In this document: in pieces, positions 12,630-23,428 of the stretch
Layout of the letters: each line of letters starts with the position of its first letter
Numbering within the stretch: position 1 is the stretch's first letter
Source: Mixophyes australis
Taxonomy: Eukaryota > Chordata > Amphibia > Anura > Limnodynastidae
Direction of reading: 5' to 3'
Assembly (NCBI GenBank): GCA_036250195.1
Contig: JAVHZZ010000002.1
Coordinates: forward strand, 273,734,960-273,798,959
DNA: 64,000 nucleotides
The notes under the pieces: generated by a model
Told to the model about the DNA's origin: nothing
What the model saw: only the letters and a program-made list of their open reading frames with translations
Databases searched by the model: none
Translations under genes and position numbers: made by a program

Positions 12630-13448
12630 CAGGGCCTGATTAAGGGTTCTGGCCGCACTAGGCTAATACGGCCACAGCCCCCCCCCCCCCCCACCCCCCC
12701 CCCAATATATAGGAACACTCCAGAATATAAATGTTCAGGTGTATTCTCCAGCATTCAAATTTAGACAGATTGTGCCATTGTTTCTTACCTGTTCTTGCTC
12801 TTCTCTCTTGCAACTTTGTTATCCTCTCGCTGGCTTCTGGAAAGTGGGCGTCCTGTTTTGAAAATGCAAAAATGTATTATAATGTAAAATGTTAACAAAC
12901 CCTGAATGATTAGGCCCTTTAGTTAAAACAAAACACTCCATTATGGCCAGCTAAAAATACCCCATTGTACAGGCATATATAAGCAATATCTGAATATTTG
13001 TGGTCAATCAAATACAAACCTCTACCAGCCCCATCTCACTAATATTTAGTATTCTAGTGATTGCTGAGACCACAGAGAGCATCTATTGAACCACCACACA
13101 ATTATGAGATTATGCCCCCCAAAAACTGCTTTATTTTTTAAATACCTCCCGCAGCCATTTTCCTTAACCCCTGCTGCAGCCATTTTCTTTAACCCCCCCC
13201 CCCCCCCCCCGCAGCCATTTTCCTTACCTCCCACACTGCATCCATCCCCCCTGCAGCTATTTACCTTACCTCCACTCTGTAGCTATCCCCCCATCACATC
13301 AAAACTCCCCCAGTCACATATATCAGCCCCCCTCCACTGCCCTCCTTCACACATATAAACCTCTCTCCCTCCATATAGGTTCACATGGCAGCCCCCCCCC
13401 CTCCCACCCTAAAAATTTGTATGACATATATATATATATATATATATA
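12630..13448. repeat. C-rich interspersed repeat DNA
   Basis: The segment begins CAGGGCCTGATTAAGGG, a sequence typical of hAT-like repeat termini, and contains poly-C tracts (12680-12703, 13192-13210) and a short (TA)n run at 13428-13448. Similar CATGGCAG plus poly-C wording occurs at 13385 and at 14047-14165, suggesting the solo LTR in between interrupted one repeat. No right terminus or duplication was found. Confidence 0.4.
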
Positions 13449-14040
13449 TGTTATATGCATGTTAGTAAAACATATGGTTCAGGTTATAGGAAATGTGTCA
13501 TGTCTGGTATCATTTTAATCCCCTATTCATCAGTAGTTATCCGGTTCCTTCGCTAAAGAGATCACACATTGCATACTCTAGTTATTGATGTTAGGAAATA
13601 AACCTTTAAAGTGATACTGACTATAAAATGCTAATAGACTAAGTGAGACTGGATTCTAGGCATGAAAGACGGAGCACATCCCCTGGAGAGATGACCCCCA
13701 CCTTTGGATATTTTGGTTTGAACTAGCCTATGATCTGCTACATCTTGGACCCTCCTGAAACCTGAACCTATAGATGCAAGCTACATCATCTGCAATGTTT
13801 TACTGTATCTGTCTGCATATAAGCAGGAGCTTTTCGTCTAGTGAGCAGTCATCTTTGATCACAGACTTCAGACCTGAATGACTGTTCACTGGATCCAGAG
13901 CGCTTGTGATAAGTAAAGGCTGTGCTTATTATTATTTCGCTGAATTATTCTGCTACCTTCTGAGATTAAATATTTGTGCGTTGGAAACACAAATCGAGAT
14001 CCGACAATCATTATTGGATAAAGACAAAACGTGCATAACA
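13449..14040 (+). repeat. Solo LTR related to the ERV LTRs
   Basis: This 592-bp segment begins TGTTATATGC and ends GTGCATAACA, giving short inverted ends. Its middle is the reverse-complement relative of the ERV LTR at 2765-3637: it shares GGTTCAGGTTATAGGAAAT, CCCCTATTCATCAGTAGTTA and AGTGATACTGA. It has a GCATATAAGC TATA-like box near 13816. No gag or second LTR adjoins it, so it is a solo LTR from recombination between two LTRs. The flanks are TA-rich and do not give a clear target duplication. Confidence 0.75.
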
Positions 14041-14165
14041 AGATATACATGGCAGTCCCCCCCTTTCCCTCCCTATAGATATGCATGGCAGTCCCCCCTT
14101 TTCCCCTTCCTATAGATATACAGGGCAGTCCCCCATCCCTATAGATATACCTGGCAGTCCCCCCC
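14041..14165. repeat. C-rich minisatellite, about 4 units
   Basis: Imperfect units of roughly 30-45 bp contain TATAGATATACATGGCAG followed by a C run. The repeat explains the Pro-rich and Gly-rich frames on the two strands. Confidence 0.75.
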
Positions 14166-15426
14166 CCCTTCACTTACCTGTAGTTCACTTGTGCTGGCCA
14201 GCATCGCTGCTCGCTCCTCAGATCAGCAGACAGGAAGTGAAGACTTCCTGCTTCCTGTCTGCTGCACAGCAACAGGCAGCCTAGCGATTGACTGCCTGTT
14301 GCTGACCACTGACAGCCAATGCTTTTGATCTTCGCCACCTCCACCACCCCCCGTGGCGTGCCAAATGGGCCTACAGGCACAATGTGCAATGTGGAAAAAG
14401 TCCTTCTTTTCTATTACATTGTAGGAATGTGACTAAAAACTAAAACTGAATTTTTTTTTTTTTTTTTTTAATAAAATACAATAAAGCTTGAATGCAAATG
14501 GACTGGGGAGAGCAAAAGCTGTCAAGGGCACCCGTCAACTATTGGAAAAGATGCAGCGAATATGATAGAAAAAGTTCCAACTCTACATTCAGATTACGGT
14601 ATTTCCTGAAATATGAAATTTTCTTTTCCTGAGTGTTCCTTATTTGGACACAAATCTCCCTGTCCCTCTCTCCTGCCCAATAGTTTATATTTTTGTTCTG
14701 ATGTACAGATCTTTATAGAAAACTGTTGCTATTTGGTTTTTACCACGAAGTGACCTATACATTTTTAAATGATCTACCTTGACTTTAGGACTTGCGTTAG
14801 ATTTGATATCTATTCAGCATACAATGTGATAATCCAGAGCTGATCCCATTTATTAATTCTTATGCTGCCATGCCTTCCTCACTCAAATCACAACACTCTA
14901 GAAACTCTGGATACCTACAGAATTCTTGGACTTTACCATTCATTAAGATGTGAATAGCAGAGATGAAGTTTAATAAAGTTCACTGACATTTTTAAGCATT
15001 GTGAAAGCAGTTGGTATGGTATTCTCAAAATTGCAAAATGTAAAAATGTCATTTGATAACATTCTTATGACCATTGGCTTCAGCTGTATTATGGAAAAAT
15101 ACATATCATAAAATTTTAGATTATTTAGAACCCCATAATGGCTTGACAGCTTAAAGAGCAGAGAGAAAAGAGTTTTAGCAGACGGAATGATAGACTACTG
15201 TAACTTGGTGGACAGGATGGTAGAGGAAGTTAGAGAATACATGCAGACAGTCGATTTATTTAGCCACACAATCCTGCCAGCAGATAAATGAGCCCTTATT
15301 AACTTTGTTGCTATGTTTCTGGGAAATGGTGGCAGACAGTGTTCTTTGATCAGCAAAAGAAGCAGTGTCTTTGGAGGTTATGAATAATGAACTAAGCCAG
15401 GCTATGATGAATAAGAGAATTTGTGG
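14166..15426. other. Non-coding DNA with local repeats
   Basis: 14166-14390 continues the C-rich repeat, with a short inverted pair around GGAAGTGAAGACTTCCTG. The remainder to 15426 is unremarkable AT-rich DNA without coding signal. Confidence 0.4.
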
Positions 15427-15434
15427 GGAATGTT
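15427..15434. repeat. 8-bp target duplication GGAATGTT, left copy
   Basis: Perfect match to 16975-16982 on the far side of the hAT element; an 8-bp duplication is diagnostic for the hAT superfamily. Confidence 0.88.
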
Positions 15435-15689
15435 CAGGGTCGGACTGGCCCGCCGGTGGACCGGACTATCCACCGGTAGGCCCCGACCCTGAATCGCTCC
15501 CCTCTTTGTTGGTGGGGGGAGCTAGAAACTTTAATAGTATAAAAAAACAAAACAAAAAAAACTCACGTGACCGCAGCGCCGGCTCCGTTTGCACTGAATG
15601 CCGGGCGTGACGTCATCACGCCCGACGTTCAGTGAGGAGCGCCGGCAAGACAGAGGAGAAGAAAAGGAAGAAGCAGATAGAAAAGGTAA

Positions 15690-15990
15690 GTGATAGGGGA
15701 GCATGGAACAGAAATAGGAGTATGGAACAGAGAAGGGGGAACATGGAACAGAGAAGGGGGAGCATGGAACAGAAATAGGAGTATGGAACAGAGAAGGGGG
15801 AACATGGAACAGAGAAGGGGGAGCATGGAACAGAGAAGGGGGAGCATGGAACAGAAATAGGAGCATAGAACAGAGAAGGGGGAGCATGGAACAAAGAAGG
15901 GGGAGCATGGAACAGAGAAGGGGGAGCATGGAACAGAGAAGGGGGAGCATGGCAGAGTGAAGGGGGAGCATGGCAGAGTGAAGGGGGAGC
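15690..15990. repeat. Purine-rich minisatellite inside the hAT element
   Basis: About a dozen imperfect units of roughly 20-27 bp with the core GGGGGAGCATGGAACAGAGA. On the minus strand it reads as repeated CSMLPLL-like peptides in every frame, which is a repeat artefact and not a protein. Confidence 0.9.
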
Positions 15991-16582
15991 ACAGACAGTA
16001 TGGCAGTGTGTGAAGGGGAGCCAGGAGAAGGGGGGAGCAAAAGCAGCATGGAGGGTGCAGTGTGATTATAAGGAGGCACATCATGGTGATGAAGGGGCGC
16101 AGTAATGTGTCTGTGATGGCACAACGGGCTTGTGGAAATGTAATGTGTGTGTGGTAGGTGGTGGCTAAATAATGGGTGCTATTAATTGAATGTGGGGCTG
16201 AGTTTGAGGAGCATGAGGTATATTTATTAAATGTGAATATGAATTATTTAATGGCAGTGACGGTTGCAGGAAATAGGTATATTTATTATATGTAAATGTG
16301 ATTAATTTATTGCAGGGGCTGTCTGTTGGGAGGGAAATAGGTTTATTAAATGGGAATACTATTACTTTTATGTTGGGGCTGGAGGAAGTCCTAAGTATTA
16401 AATGTGGGTCCTATTGATTTAACACCGGGGCTGGTTGGAATTTTCTAAATGTACCCATTATTTTTTCCAAATAGGACCCCTCAACATTCCAGGATCCAGA
16501 CAAGCCGCAGCTAAAGAAACCAGCAGCCACAGGTGGTGACAAGAACAGGTAGGACAGTCTGTCAAATGTTCTGAGTCTAGTG

Positions 16583-16729
16583 CAGGTTTGGCTAACCTGT
16601 GGCACTCCAGGTTTTGTGAAACTACAAGTCCCAGCATACCCTTCCAGCAATAGGCTGCTATATATTGGTAAAGCATGCTGAGGCTTGTAGTTTCACAACA
16701 CCTGGAGTGCCACAGGTTAGTCAAGCCTG
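16583..16729. mobile_element. Small palindromic hAT MITE nested in the larger hAT
   Basis: A 147-bp foldback element. The left arm CAGGTTTGGCTAACCTGTGG and the reverse complement of the right arm (CAGGCTTGACTAACCTGTGG) nearly match, continuing through ACTACAAGTCCCAGCAT wording. It is flanked by a perfect 8-bp duplication GTCTAGTG at 16575-16582 and 16730-16737. It inserted after the 15435-16974 element was already in place. Confidence 0.9.
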
Positions 16730-16982
16730 GTCTAGTGGGATAATCCCGATTTTTGGTGACTGTTCTGCCCAATCTAAGGTGCAGATCAAGACTGTACTCT
16801 TTATACACACTGCATTCTTTATATACTACACTATTGCGCTAGCTGTCCTTTGTGGGCTGACCACTCCACCTCTAGTGTCTGGTCTCGCCTCTTTGATGGT
16901 TGGCCACACCCCCTCTGGTGGGCCCCTAGCGTTGCTGTCCCCTGGTGGGCCCTTCATGCCCCAGTCCGACACTGGGAATGTT

Positions 16983-17428
16983 ACACTGTTGGGCTTAGTG
17001 TCAGATGGTATAGTAAAAGTATACTCTAATCCCAATGATTTAGAAATGCATACCCTCTAGACAGAAAGAGGCCAAGTCATTTCCCAACTTAGAAAGATGC
17101 AGCGTTTCACTGGACTGTCGCATACAAAACTGGGGAGGGATTGATACAGAATTCTTTAATTCAGGTATCAGGTCTAAACTGGAATGCTAGGTCTCAATTG
17201 TCAGGTTCATGAGGCAAACCAACTTCGTTAGACAGTTTATATAATTTAGCAACATACAACAGTAAAGAAAATGAATAATGTTAAGGGAACAAAGTGAAAG
17301 GCAACATACCCAATTAGAGTGTTCAAAGGGCAGATGGGGGAAGCTTATTAAAGCTGGGTGCTACTGAGAGAAGTGATAAGGCCTCCAGATTAGCCATTAA
17401 GAAGCCTGATGTAGCTTGGTGAATGACT
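16983..17428. other. DNA upstream of a retroviral RT fragment
   Basis: The frame at 16985-17060 is open but not recognisable. Because the hAT element at 15435 splits this sequence cleanly, 15420-15434 and 16983 onward were once contiguous. It may be more of the ERV pol fragment that follows. Confidence 0.35.
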
Positions 17429-17650
17429 GTAGACTACTGAGCACATGACAAACAATTTCCCTCACTGACAACAGATGTGCCAAATATAATTAAAACTATA
17501 GAGGATATATCCAACAATATGGGCAAATGGCATGCTGCAATTGATTTTGCTACTGCTTTCTTCTCTTATCTTATTGATAAAGTAAGCCAGGACCAGTTTA
17601 CATTTACATGGGAAGGACAGGAATATACCCTTAATTTGCTACTCCAGGGG
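17429..17650 (+). pseudogene. pol: Retroviral reverse transcriptase fragment (class III/ERV-L-like)
   Basis: The frame contains TTDVPNIIKTIEDISNNMGK, AAIDFATAFF with the first catalytic Asp of the RT palm, and QDQFTFTWEGQEYTLNLLLQG, the region just before the PQG motif. The combination of WHAAIDFATAFF and FTFTWEGQEYT resembles ERV-L/foamy-like RT rather than Ty3/gypsy RT. An in-frame TGA occurs at about 17438 and the frame ends abruptly at the TG of the next LTR at 17651, so the later element appears to have inserted here. Class assignment is by eye. Confidence 0.65.
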
Positions 17651-18060
17651 TGTGACAAAATGTAGTATATCTAATGACTGATTGTTATTTTCTGTTGAAT
17701 TTATGTATAACACTCTGAATATTTTATGTAACCTTTCAAAGTGTATTTTGTTAACTGACCTGAGTCTGACCTAGGCAAGTGTCAATGGTCTTGTGAAAGT
17801 AGCCAGGCCCAGAGACAGATAAAATCTCTGAGTGGTTTGTGTATGCAGAGGAGTTAGACTTAGCCAGGCCAAATGAGCAGAGGTCCTCTGAAAATGCCAG
17901 GTCTCAGGACATCCATAATTTATTTTGAAAGCCCTGTGTCATTTTGGGCATCCATCTAACTTAAGTGAAAATAAATTCCTAAGGTGGGGGTGAAGAGCCA
18001 ACAAGAAATGGTTTAAAAATCCCTTGTATCAGTAGTACAGTGTTAATTTCTTGGAGGGAG
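17651..18060 (+). repeat. Probable 5' LTR and leader of SCAN-Gag Ty3/gypsy element
   Basis: Begins TGTGACAAAATGTAG exactly where the preceding RT homology stops, and is followed by gag. The inner LTR end is not clear (perhaps near 18035), and no matching 3' LTR is present because the element is truncated at its 3' end. Confidence 0.45.
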
Positions 18061-18063
18061 TCT

Positions 18064-18830
18064 ATCAACTCCAAGAGGCTTCTGAACACCGTGCCACTGC
18101 AGACAGGGAGGCTGCTGAATACCGCGCTGCTGAAGACAGGGAGGCTGCTACTGCTGAACGTAAAGCCGAACGTGAAAACTGGTTAGAGTTAGCCAGGCTC
18201 AACGGCCAGTCAGCGGACTGAGGTCTGGGTAGGAAAAAAGCCAGGCACGACCAATTCCATGTGTTGGAAAAAGACGGCAACCTCGATGCTTTCCTGTGGG
18301 GATTTGAAAGGACTTGCCAACAGTTTGAGCAGGACCCCAGTGAGAAGGGCCAGCTATTTAACACCTGGACTGAGAGGGAAAGCTTTGGAAACGTTTGCAG
18401 ACCTTACCCAGGAACTGGATGGCGATTATGTCGCAATTAAGAAAGCCTTGTTACTTAATTTCAACATAACTCCTGGGGCTTTCCGTTGGAAATTCCAAGA
18501 CTCAAGGCGCAGTCACTCTTGTTACTTATGCCGGACTGTTTGCCCAATTATCATCCATGATGCATCAATAGATTGAGGGATTGCAGGTACTGGACTATGA
18601 TAAGCTAAGGGATCTTATTCTCGAGGAGCAGTTCCTCACACTGTGCCCAGCTGATGAGGGAATGGGTTGTCGATCGTGACCCTAAAACAGCGCAAGCAGC
18701 TGCCTGCCCGGCCGACAAGTACACAGTTACCAGGGATCCTGTAACGAAGAAGAGTTGGGGAGTGCCAGGGCGAACTACGAGGAAAGAGAGACAACCTGGA
18801 GGATCACCTCTGAGTTCCCTGTCAATCAAA
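18064..18830 (+). pseudogene. gag: Ty3/gypsy gag with SCAN-like region
   Basis: The plus strand reads a charged coiled coil (ATADREAAEYRAAEDREAAT), then KARHDQFHVLEKDGNLDAFL, FERTCQQFEQDP, YLTPGLRGKALETFADL and finally DKLRDLILEEQFLTLCPADE before VVDRDPKTAQAAA. The LILEEQFLTLCP segment and surrounding spacing match the core of the SCAN dimerisation domain, known to derive from the Gag capsid of a Ty3/gypsy (Gmr1-like) lineage and later taken up by vertebrate zinc-finger genes. Stops (TGA near 18222) and frame changes near 18350 and 18480 break it. In an intact element this would be the capsid that packages the RNA. Confidence 0.7.
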
Positions 18831-18837
18831 GCAGCTG

Positions 18838-19527
18838 TTGCTGCACCTTTTGGGGGAGCAGGGGTGTTTTACATGTGATGAAGTGGGGCACATCAGTGTC
18901 AATTGCCCCAGAAAGAAGAAAACAACTCCTTCTCCTGTGGGGAGCCTGGCAGGAAAGCCAGTGTGGGCCGTCCTGTGTGCAGGAGGACCCCAAGAATGCC
19001 TCAGAGACAATCTGCAAGCGGTTAAGGAGGTAGGACACCAAGTCGCACGTGGGTTGTTAGACTCTGGCGCAGACCTGTCTCTTGTACATCCAGCTCTAGT
19101 GAGCCCAGAGAACATTATTCCTTGGAAAACTATTGCTGTGCGAGGAGTGGTCGGCCTGCATTCTGCAGTACCCCTAGCCAGAATGTACCTAGATTGGAGA
19201 ACTGGCAGAGGAATACGAGATTTTGGGGTACTAGACAATTTGCCTGTCACAGTATTGTTGGGGACTGATTTGGGAAGGATGCACACTACTTATATAAATG
19301 ATAGTGATGTAATTTCTGATGCACTCATGCAAACTAACCTTAATCTTTTCCAGGTGAACTCTGCTGACCAGCATAAAATAAGTGCAAAAAAATTTAATGA
19401 TATTTCATGTGCTGCTGAGAATACTCATGCAGATTTGCAGGTACCTGTGATGCAGAGGGAGGGCTTATGTGTCAATGTGTTTGATGATAATGCTCTTGTT
19501 GGAGAGACTAACCCTTTAAATCCCTAG
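18838..19527 (+). pseudogene. Gag zinc knuckle and aspartic protease of the same element
   Basis: One open frame of about 229 residues. Near its start CFTCDEVGHISVNC is a CX2CX4HX4C zinc knuckle (nucleocapsid). Around residues 72-80 LLDSGADLSLV is the retroviral-type aspartic protease active site (DSG), and about 65 residues later VTVLLGTDLGRM is its second conserved strand. The frame continues past the protease into an Asn/Asp-rich tail of unknown function. Frame changes separate it from the SCAN-like part. The protease would cleave the polyprotein in an intact copy. Confidence 0.8.
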
Positions 19528-20689
19528 ATTGTTAATTTGATTGGGGCAAAATGTGTAAGATTGTGCCTAAATGTGATACCATGTCTGCTAATGTTTTAGG
19601 CAAGCAGGTCAATTTACAAGTACCCAATTCTGAAGGTGTCCCAAAGTGTGAAACTTTATCAAATATATTAGCAGTAGTGACCCAGATAGCAGCACAGAGG
19701 AGCTGGGCCTTAACCACAGAAAGTGTGAAGGAAAGTTCATTAGAAACCAATCCCCTTTACCCCCTTCACTCACTGTAGGAGCTGCAGATTCAGGCAGTGA
19801 TTAGAATGAGCTACCTCCTGCTGTGTGCAACTCTGATAAACTCAGAGGTGATGAAGATAGAATTCTTTGGGAAAATGGCCTTTTGTACCCAGAGAAAAAT
19901 ATCACTCCGTGTGAAGAACCTGAAATGCTCTGCGATCATTTTGCATTCTGTAATGTGATAGAGATATACAAGGGTGAGAAGCAGATAGGTGCCAATATTA
20001 ACTCTTGTAATTATGTGGATTTATGTGAAGATCCAGATGTAATTGGGGATAATAGTGAGATGTGTAATAGTGTGAATGTCACACATGCTACTGTGGTAGA
20101 ATCTAAACCTGTTTTTCCACTGACCACTTGTTATGATGTAGGGACAGGTAACAATGTCCCTGCAACTGTATTAGAATCTGCTGAGAGTACCCCTGTTTGT
20201 TACCAGGTACTAGGATATGACGGGAAAAATGTAGGTTTCATAGTACATGAAATATGTAAGAGAGGGTGTGACAGGTAAAATGTATCAGTGTTCACATGCC
20301 AGCAAACAGTGCAGGCCAAGTCCTCAGAATTAAACAATGAGGGGGAGGAAAGGGGGATGCCAGAAGGTAACACTGACCCTGAATCAGTCTCTCTAACCCC
20401 CTTCCTCAGCTCCTGCAAGGATAGAGGTGTCTGATGACAATATGGTAAATTGTGTTGTTTGGCAATCTAACCCCTCTTTACAGACCCCCTGTTCCCACAT
20501 AAGGGAAGCTTGTGTGTTAGCTGTGTGTAGCTTCCCTGAAAGTGATCAGGACTCTGACACTTTGGTGGATTTAGCAGCTGTTGCTAAATAGGGGAGGTCC
20601 CTAGCAGATGCTCACTGCAGTGTAGAGCTGACTGACAATCAATTAGAGCAACTCCTGACACCATAAGGCCTTATCAGTCTCATTTCACA
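19528..20689 (+). other. Protease-to-RT spacer of the gypsy element
   Basis: This 1.1-kb acidic, Cys-containing spacer has frames at 19551-19778 and 19823-20278. The second contains DEDRILWENGLLYPEK, reminiscent of the sequence just before the zinc-binding N-terminus of a Ty3/gypsy integrase, but no HHCC motif or DDE core follows. If real it would place integrase ahead of RT as in Gmr1-like elements; the trace is too short to be sure. Confidence 0.35.
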
Positions 20690-21880
20690 GGGAAACCAGG
20701 AAAACACACTTAGTCACAGATCATGTAGACACAGGCAACCAGAACCCCCACAGACAGCCAGCATATTGAACTTCCCTAGAAGTGCTTCAAACCATTAAAA
20801 GGGAGATAGATTAGATGCTGCAGCTAGGGGTAATTCAAACATTTTGCAGTTCTTTGGCTGCTCCGTTGGTACTGGTCACAAAGAAATGTGGGGGCACCCG
20901 GTTCTGTGTAGACTATAGCAGGTTGAATGACGTCACAGTGTTTGATGCTTATCCTTTGCCTAGGATAGATGAATGGTTAGATCAGCTTGCCCAGGCACGC
21001 TACATCACTATCATAGATCTCAGTAGTGGGTACTGGCAGATCCCATTGTCACTCAAGGCGCATGAGAGGTCAGCATTTATTACCCCATTTGGACATGCCC
21101 TTTGGAATGAAAAATGCCCCTGCGTCCTTCCAGTGCCTGGTCAATGACCTGTTAGAGGGCCAGTAGGGAGATGCAGTTGTCTACCTGGATGACATTGTGG
21201 TGTTCAGCCAGACTTGGAGGAGCCCAGATCCAACTGAATAGTGTGTAAGGCAGAATTACTGAGGCAGTTCTGACTATCAAGCCAGAGAAGTGCCAGCTTG
21301 GTATGCCTGAAGTACTGTACTTGGGGCACCGTGTAGGGGGAGGTACCCTCCACCCAGAGCCAGGCAAGATAGAGGCTATCACGGCATGGCCAACCCCTAC
21401 CAACAAAAAGCAAGTCATGTCTTTCTTAGGTACAGATGGGTATTATCGAAAATTTGTGCCCCATTATAGTACCCTAGCCAAACCTCTGCCTGACTTAACA
21501 AAAAAGAAATTACCACAGGTGTTTAAATGGGCAGAGGATTGTGAAAATGCATTTACATCTGCTCTGGCCCAGTCCCCTGTGCTACAGGCCCCAGATTTTA
21601 AATGGAGATTTATAGTACAGACCGACGCTTCTAACTATGGACTAGAAGCTGTCCTTAGCCAGGCGACAGCGCAGGTGGAGAAGCACCCTGTACCTTCTCC
21701 TAAGTAAAAAACTGCTCCCACTAGAGGTGGCGTATGCTATCATTGAACGAGAGTGCCTAGTCAGCGTATGGGCACTTCAAAAGCTACAGCCCTACCTGTA
21801 TGGATGGAATTTCATCATTATTACAGACCATAATCTTCTAAGCTGACTGAATAGAGTTTCTGGGGATAATGGAGAGCTTT
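20690..21880 (+). pseudogene. Ty3/gypsy reverse transcriptase and RNase H
   Basis: Ordered motifs: VTDHVDTGNQNP, LEVLQTIKREID, MLQLGVIQTF, LVTKKCGGTRFCVDYSRLND, ARYITIIDLSSGYWQIPL (first catalytic Asp), ERSAFITPFG, then in another frame VVYLDDIVVFSQ with the catalytic DD pair at about 21190, YLGHRVGGGTL, MSFLGTDGYYRKFVPHYS and FIVQTDASNYGLEAVLSQ (first RNase H Asp), ending near IITDHNLL at about 21840. Frame changes occur near 21100 and 21700, with several stops. The element stops about 21880 where Penelope-like sequence begins, so its 3' part and 3' LTR are missing. Confidence 0.85.
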
Positions 21881-21892
21881 GGAACACGTAAG

Positions 21893-22140
21893 CAATATCA
21901 AAAATGCCTCTCATGATAGAGAAAAGTTCTAACCTTTAACAACAGTTGCAAAGCATTTTCTATTATATCATGATGGTAACCCCAAACTATTAAAGGCTTT
22001 TGCTATGGAAAAGATCTCTTTGGTGATTCGTGGGGGAGACTTCCATCAAAAACTCCTCAAACTGTAAGCCAGACAAATCTTTATGATGAATTGTCTGATT
22101 CCAAATGGTTTAAATGACTCTAATAATCTTATGGGTTACT
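21893..22140 (+). pseudogene. Penelope-like element, C-terminal end of GIY-YIG region
   Basis: Plus-strand translation reads NPLTTVAKHFLLYHDGNP, then KISLVIRGGDFHQKLLKL and ARQIFMMNCLIPNGLNDSNN with a stop in between. This is the C-terminal tail of Penelope-like ORFs (H...GGDR..LL.RE..WI..L.P.GLN), which follows the GIY-YIG endonuclease core. Only the end of the ORF remains. Confidence 0.7.
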
Positions 22141-22579
22141 TATGACAAAAATAATGTTATCCTATATTTAGAATAATTCAATATTGACAATATTTATAAT
22201 ATGGAATCATATCATTAATTGCACACTTAATACAATCGTTACACCTCTTGTTGCATGTTCTCACACTAGAGTGGTATTATATATTGTATATAAGTTCACT
22301 TATCCACTTTCAAAAGAGATATAGGTTAGGATAAAACTTATATTATTCACCTTAATTTATAGGTTGTTATTCACCTATTTATATTATTTATCACCGTTTT
22401 GATGTGATTAATAATTAATTATTTTTTCTTTCTTTTTTTTATTTCCTTATGTTTTTCACAATAGTATTCTCTTTATGTTTGTTTACATGGGCATTATAAT
22501 TTTTGCACTTCACTTTATATCATAGTTATGTAAGATCATATGTATGGTCTAGTTATATATAATAAGCTGAAAAGCTTTA
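22141..22579. other. AT-rich 3' flank of the Penelope-like fragment
   Basis: Non-coding and AT-rich. Sequence beyond the far end of the Harbinger element (34821 onward) may be its continuation. Confidence 0.4.
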
Positions 22580-22700
22580 AGGGGGGTATTCAATTGTTAG
22601 CGAGTTTTGAAGTTCGAGCGCGTTAAGTCATTTTTTAGCTATTTTTCCTTTTTTTCGAGCACGGAAACTTCTCCCTCAATTCTATTGTTTTTTTTTTTTT
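22580..22700 (+). repeat. Harbinger left terminal and subterminal repeat
   Basis: Terminal repeat followed by AGTTCGAGCGCGTTAAGTC, the subterminal motif also seen as CGAGCGCG at the right end. The Myb-like partner would be expected to bind such motifs. Confidence 0.8.
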
Positions 22701-23428
22701 TACCGAAAAGGTGTTATCGCGCTCCAACCGTTTGTCAATGTTAAAGTATAGGCTGGATGTGAACGCTCAGCGGGAAAAGCTATTCAATTGTTTTTTAACG
22801 CTGAGTGTGAAAAAGTAAAATCTGCAGTTTCATCTCGCACCTCCTTGGTCTGCTCAAAGTAAAAAAAAATTTTTTTTAGTTATTAAAAAAAGATATTAAA
22901 CTGAAGATTTGGTGTAAAAGTTAATTAAAACAACCTGAAAACTTGAAAGAACTTTTTTAAAAATAAAATAACAGTGTAAATAATAAATTATTTTTTCAAA
23001 GTTACCCCTTTAAAAAAAATCCATCAGTGGTGCAGTCCTATTGTATTTAAACTTTTTTTTTTTTTTCATTCCAAACACTTGAGTGTACAGTTGTGGTGAT
23101 CAGCTCTGTGGTGAACTGACTGTTGCCTCAGTGTTTTTTTTGTGCATACCAATCTTTCTGAGCATTTTCCAGTAGTGTTCGTTGGTGGATTATCCAGGAT
23201 TTCCTAAAGATAAGTATCGTATTTGTGCTTGGTGTTGTCTGTCTGTAAAGTTTGCAAAATTAACATATAAATTAATCACTTACACCAAATTTAATATCAT
23301 ATAAAAATAGTGCATCTCACAGGTCCATTAATCCCCTGCACAAACATTCATTTTCCCTACAATTTTTGTTAAAAATAGTTAAATACTTTAGTTTCAAATT
23401 CACCCCTTTTAATTATTGTCTCATTTCA

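Larger units (their letters stand above)
15435..16974. mobile_element. Non-autonomous hAT transposon (1540 bp)
   Basis: Terminal inverted repeats: the left end reads CAGGGTCGGACTGG, and the right end read inward from the other strand gives CAGTGTCGGACTGG, one mismatch in 14. Both ends are flanked by GGAATGTT. The body has no transposase; it holds a GC-rich left part with a CpG-rich stretch near 15580-15640, a minisatellite and a second nested hAT element. It must be mobilised by a transposase supplied elsewhere. The right flank CCCTTCATGCCCCAGTCCGA is a widespread repeat-end wording in vertebrate genomes. Confidence 0.88.

Noticed and set aside
12527..12764. Gly/Val-rich and His/Thr-rich frames on both strands
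   Set aside because: They arise from the CA microsatellite and poly-C tracts.
12630..14390. A complete hAT element starting CAGGGCCTGATTAAGGG
   Set aside because: No matching right terminus or 8-bp duplication could be found.
15531..16124. Long Pro/Ser/Cys-rich minus-strand frames in all three phases
   Set aside because: All frames are open because of a purine-rich minisatellite; no start context, domain or conservation pattern.
15427..16982. CRISPR-like array suggested by regularly spaced repeats
   Set aside because: Units are contiguous minisatellite without unique spacers, in a eukaryotic hAT element.
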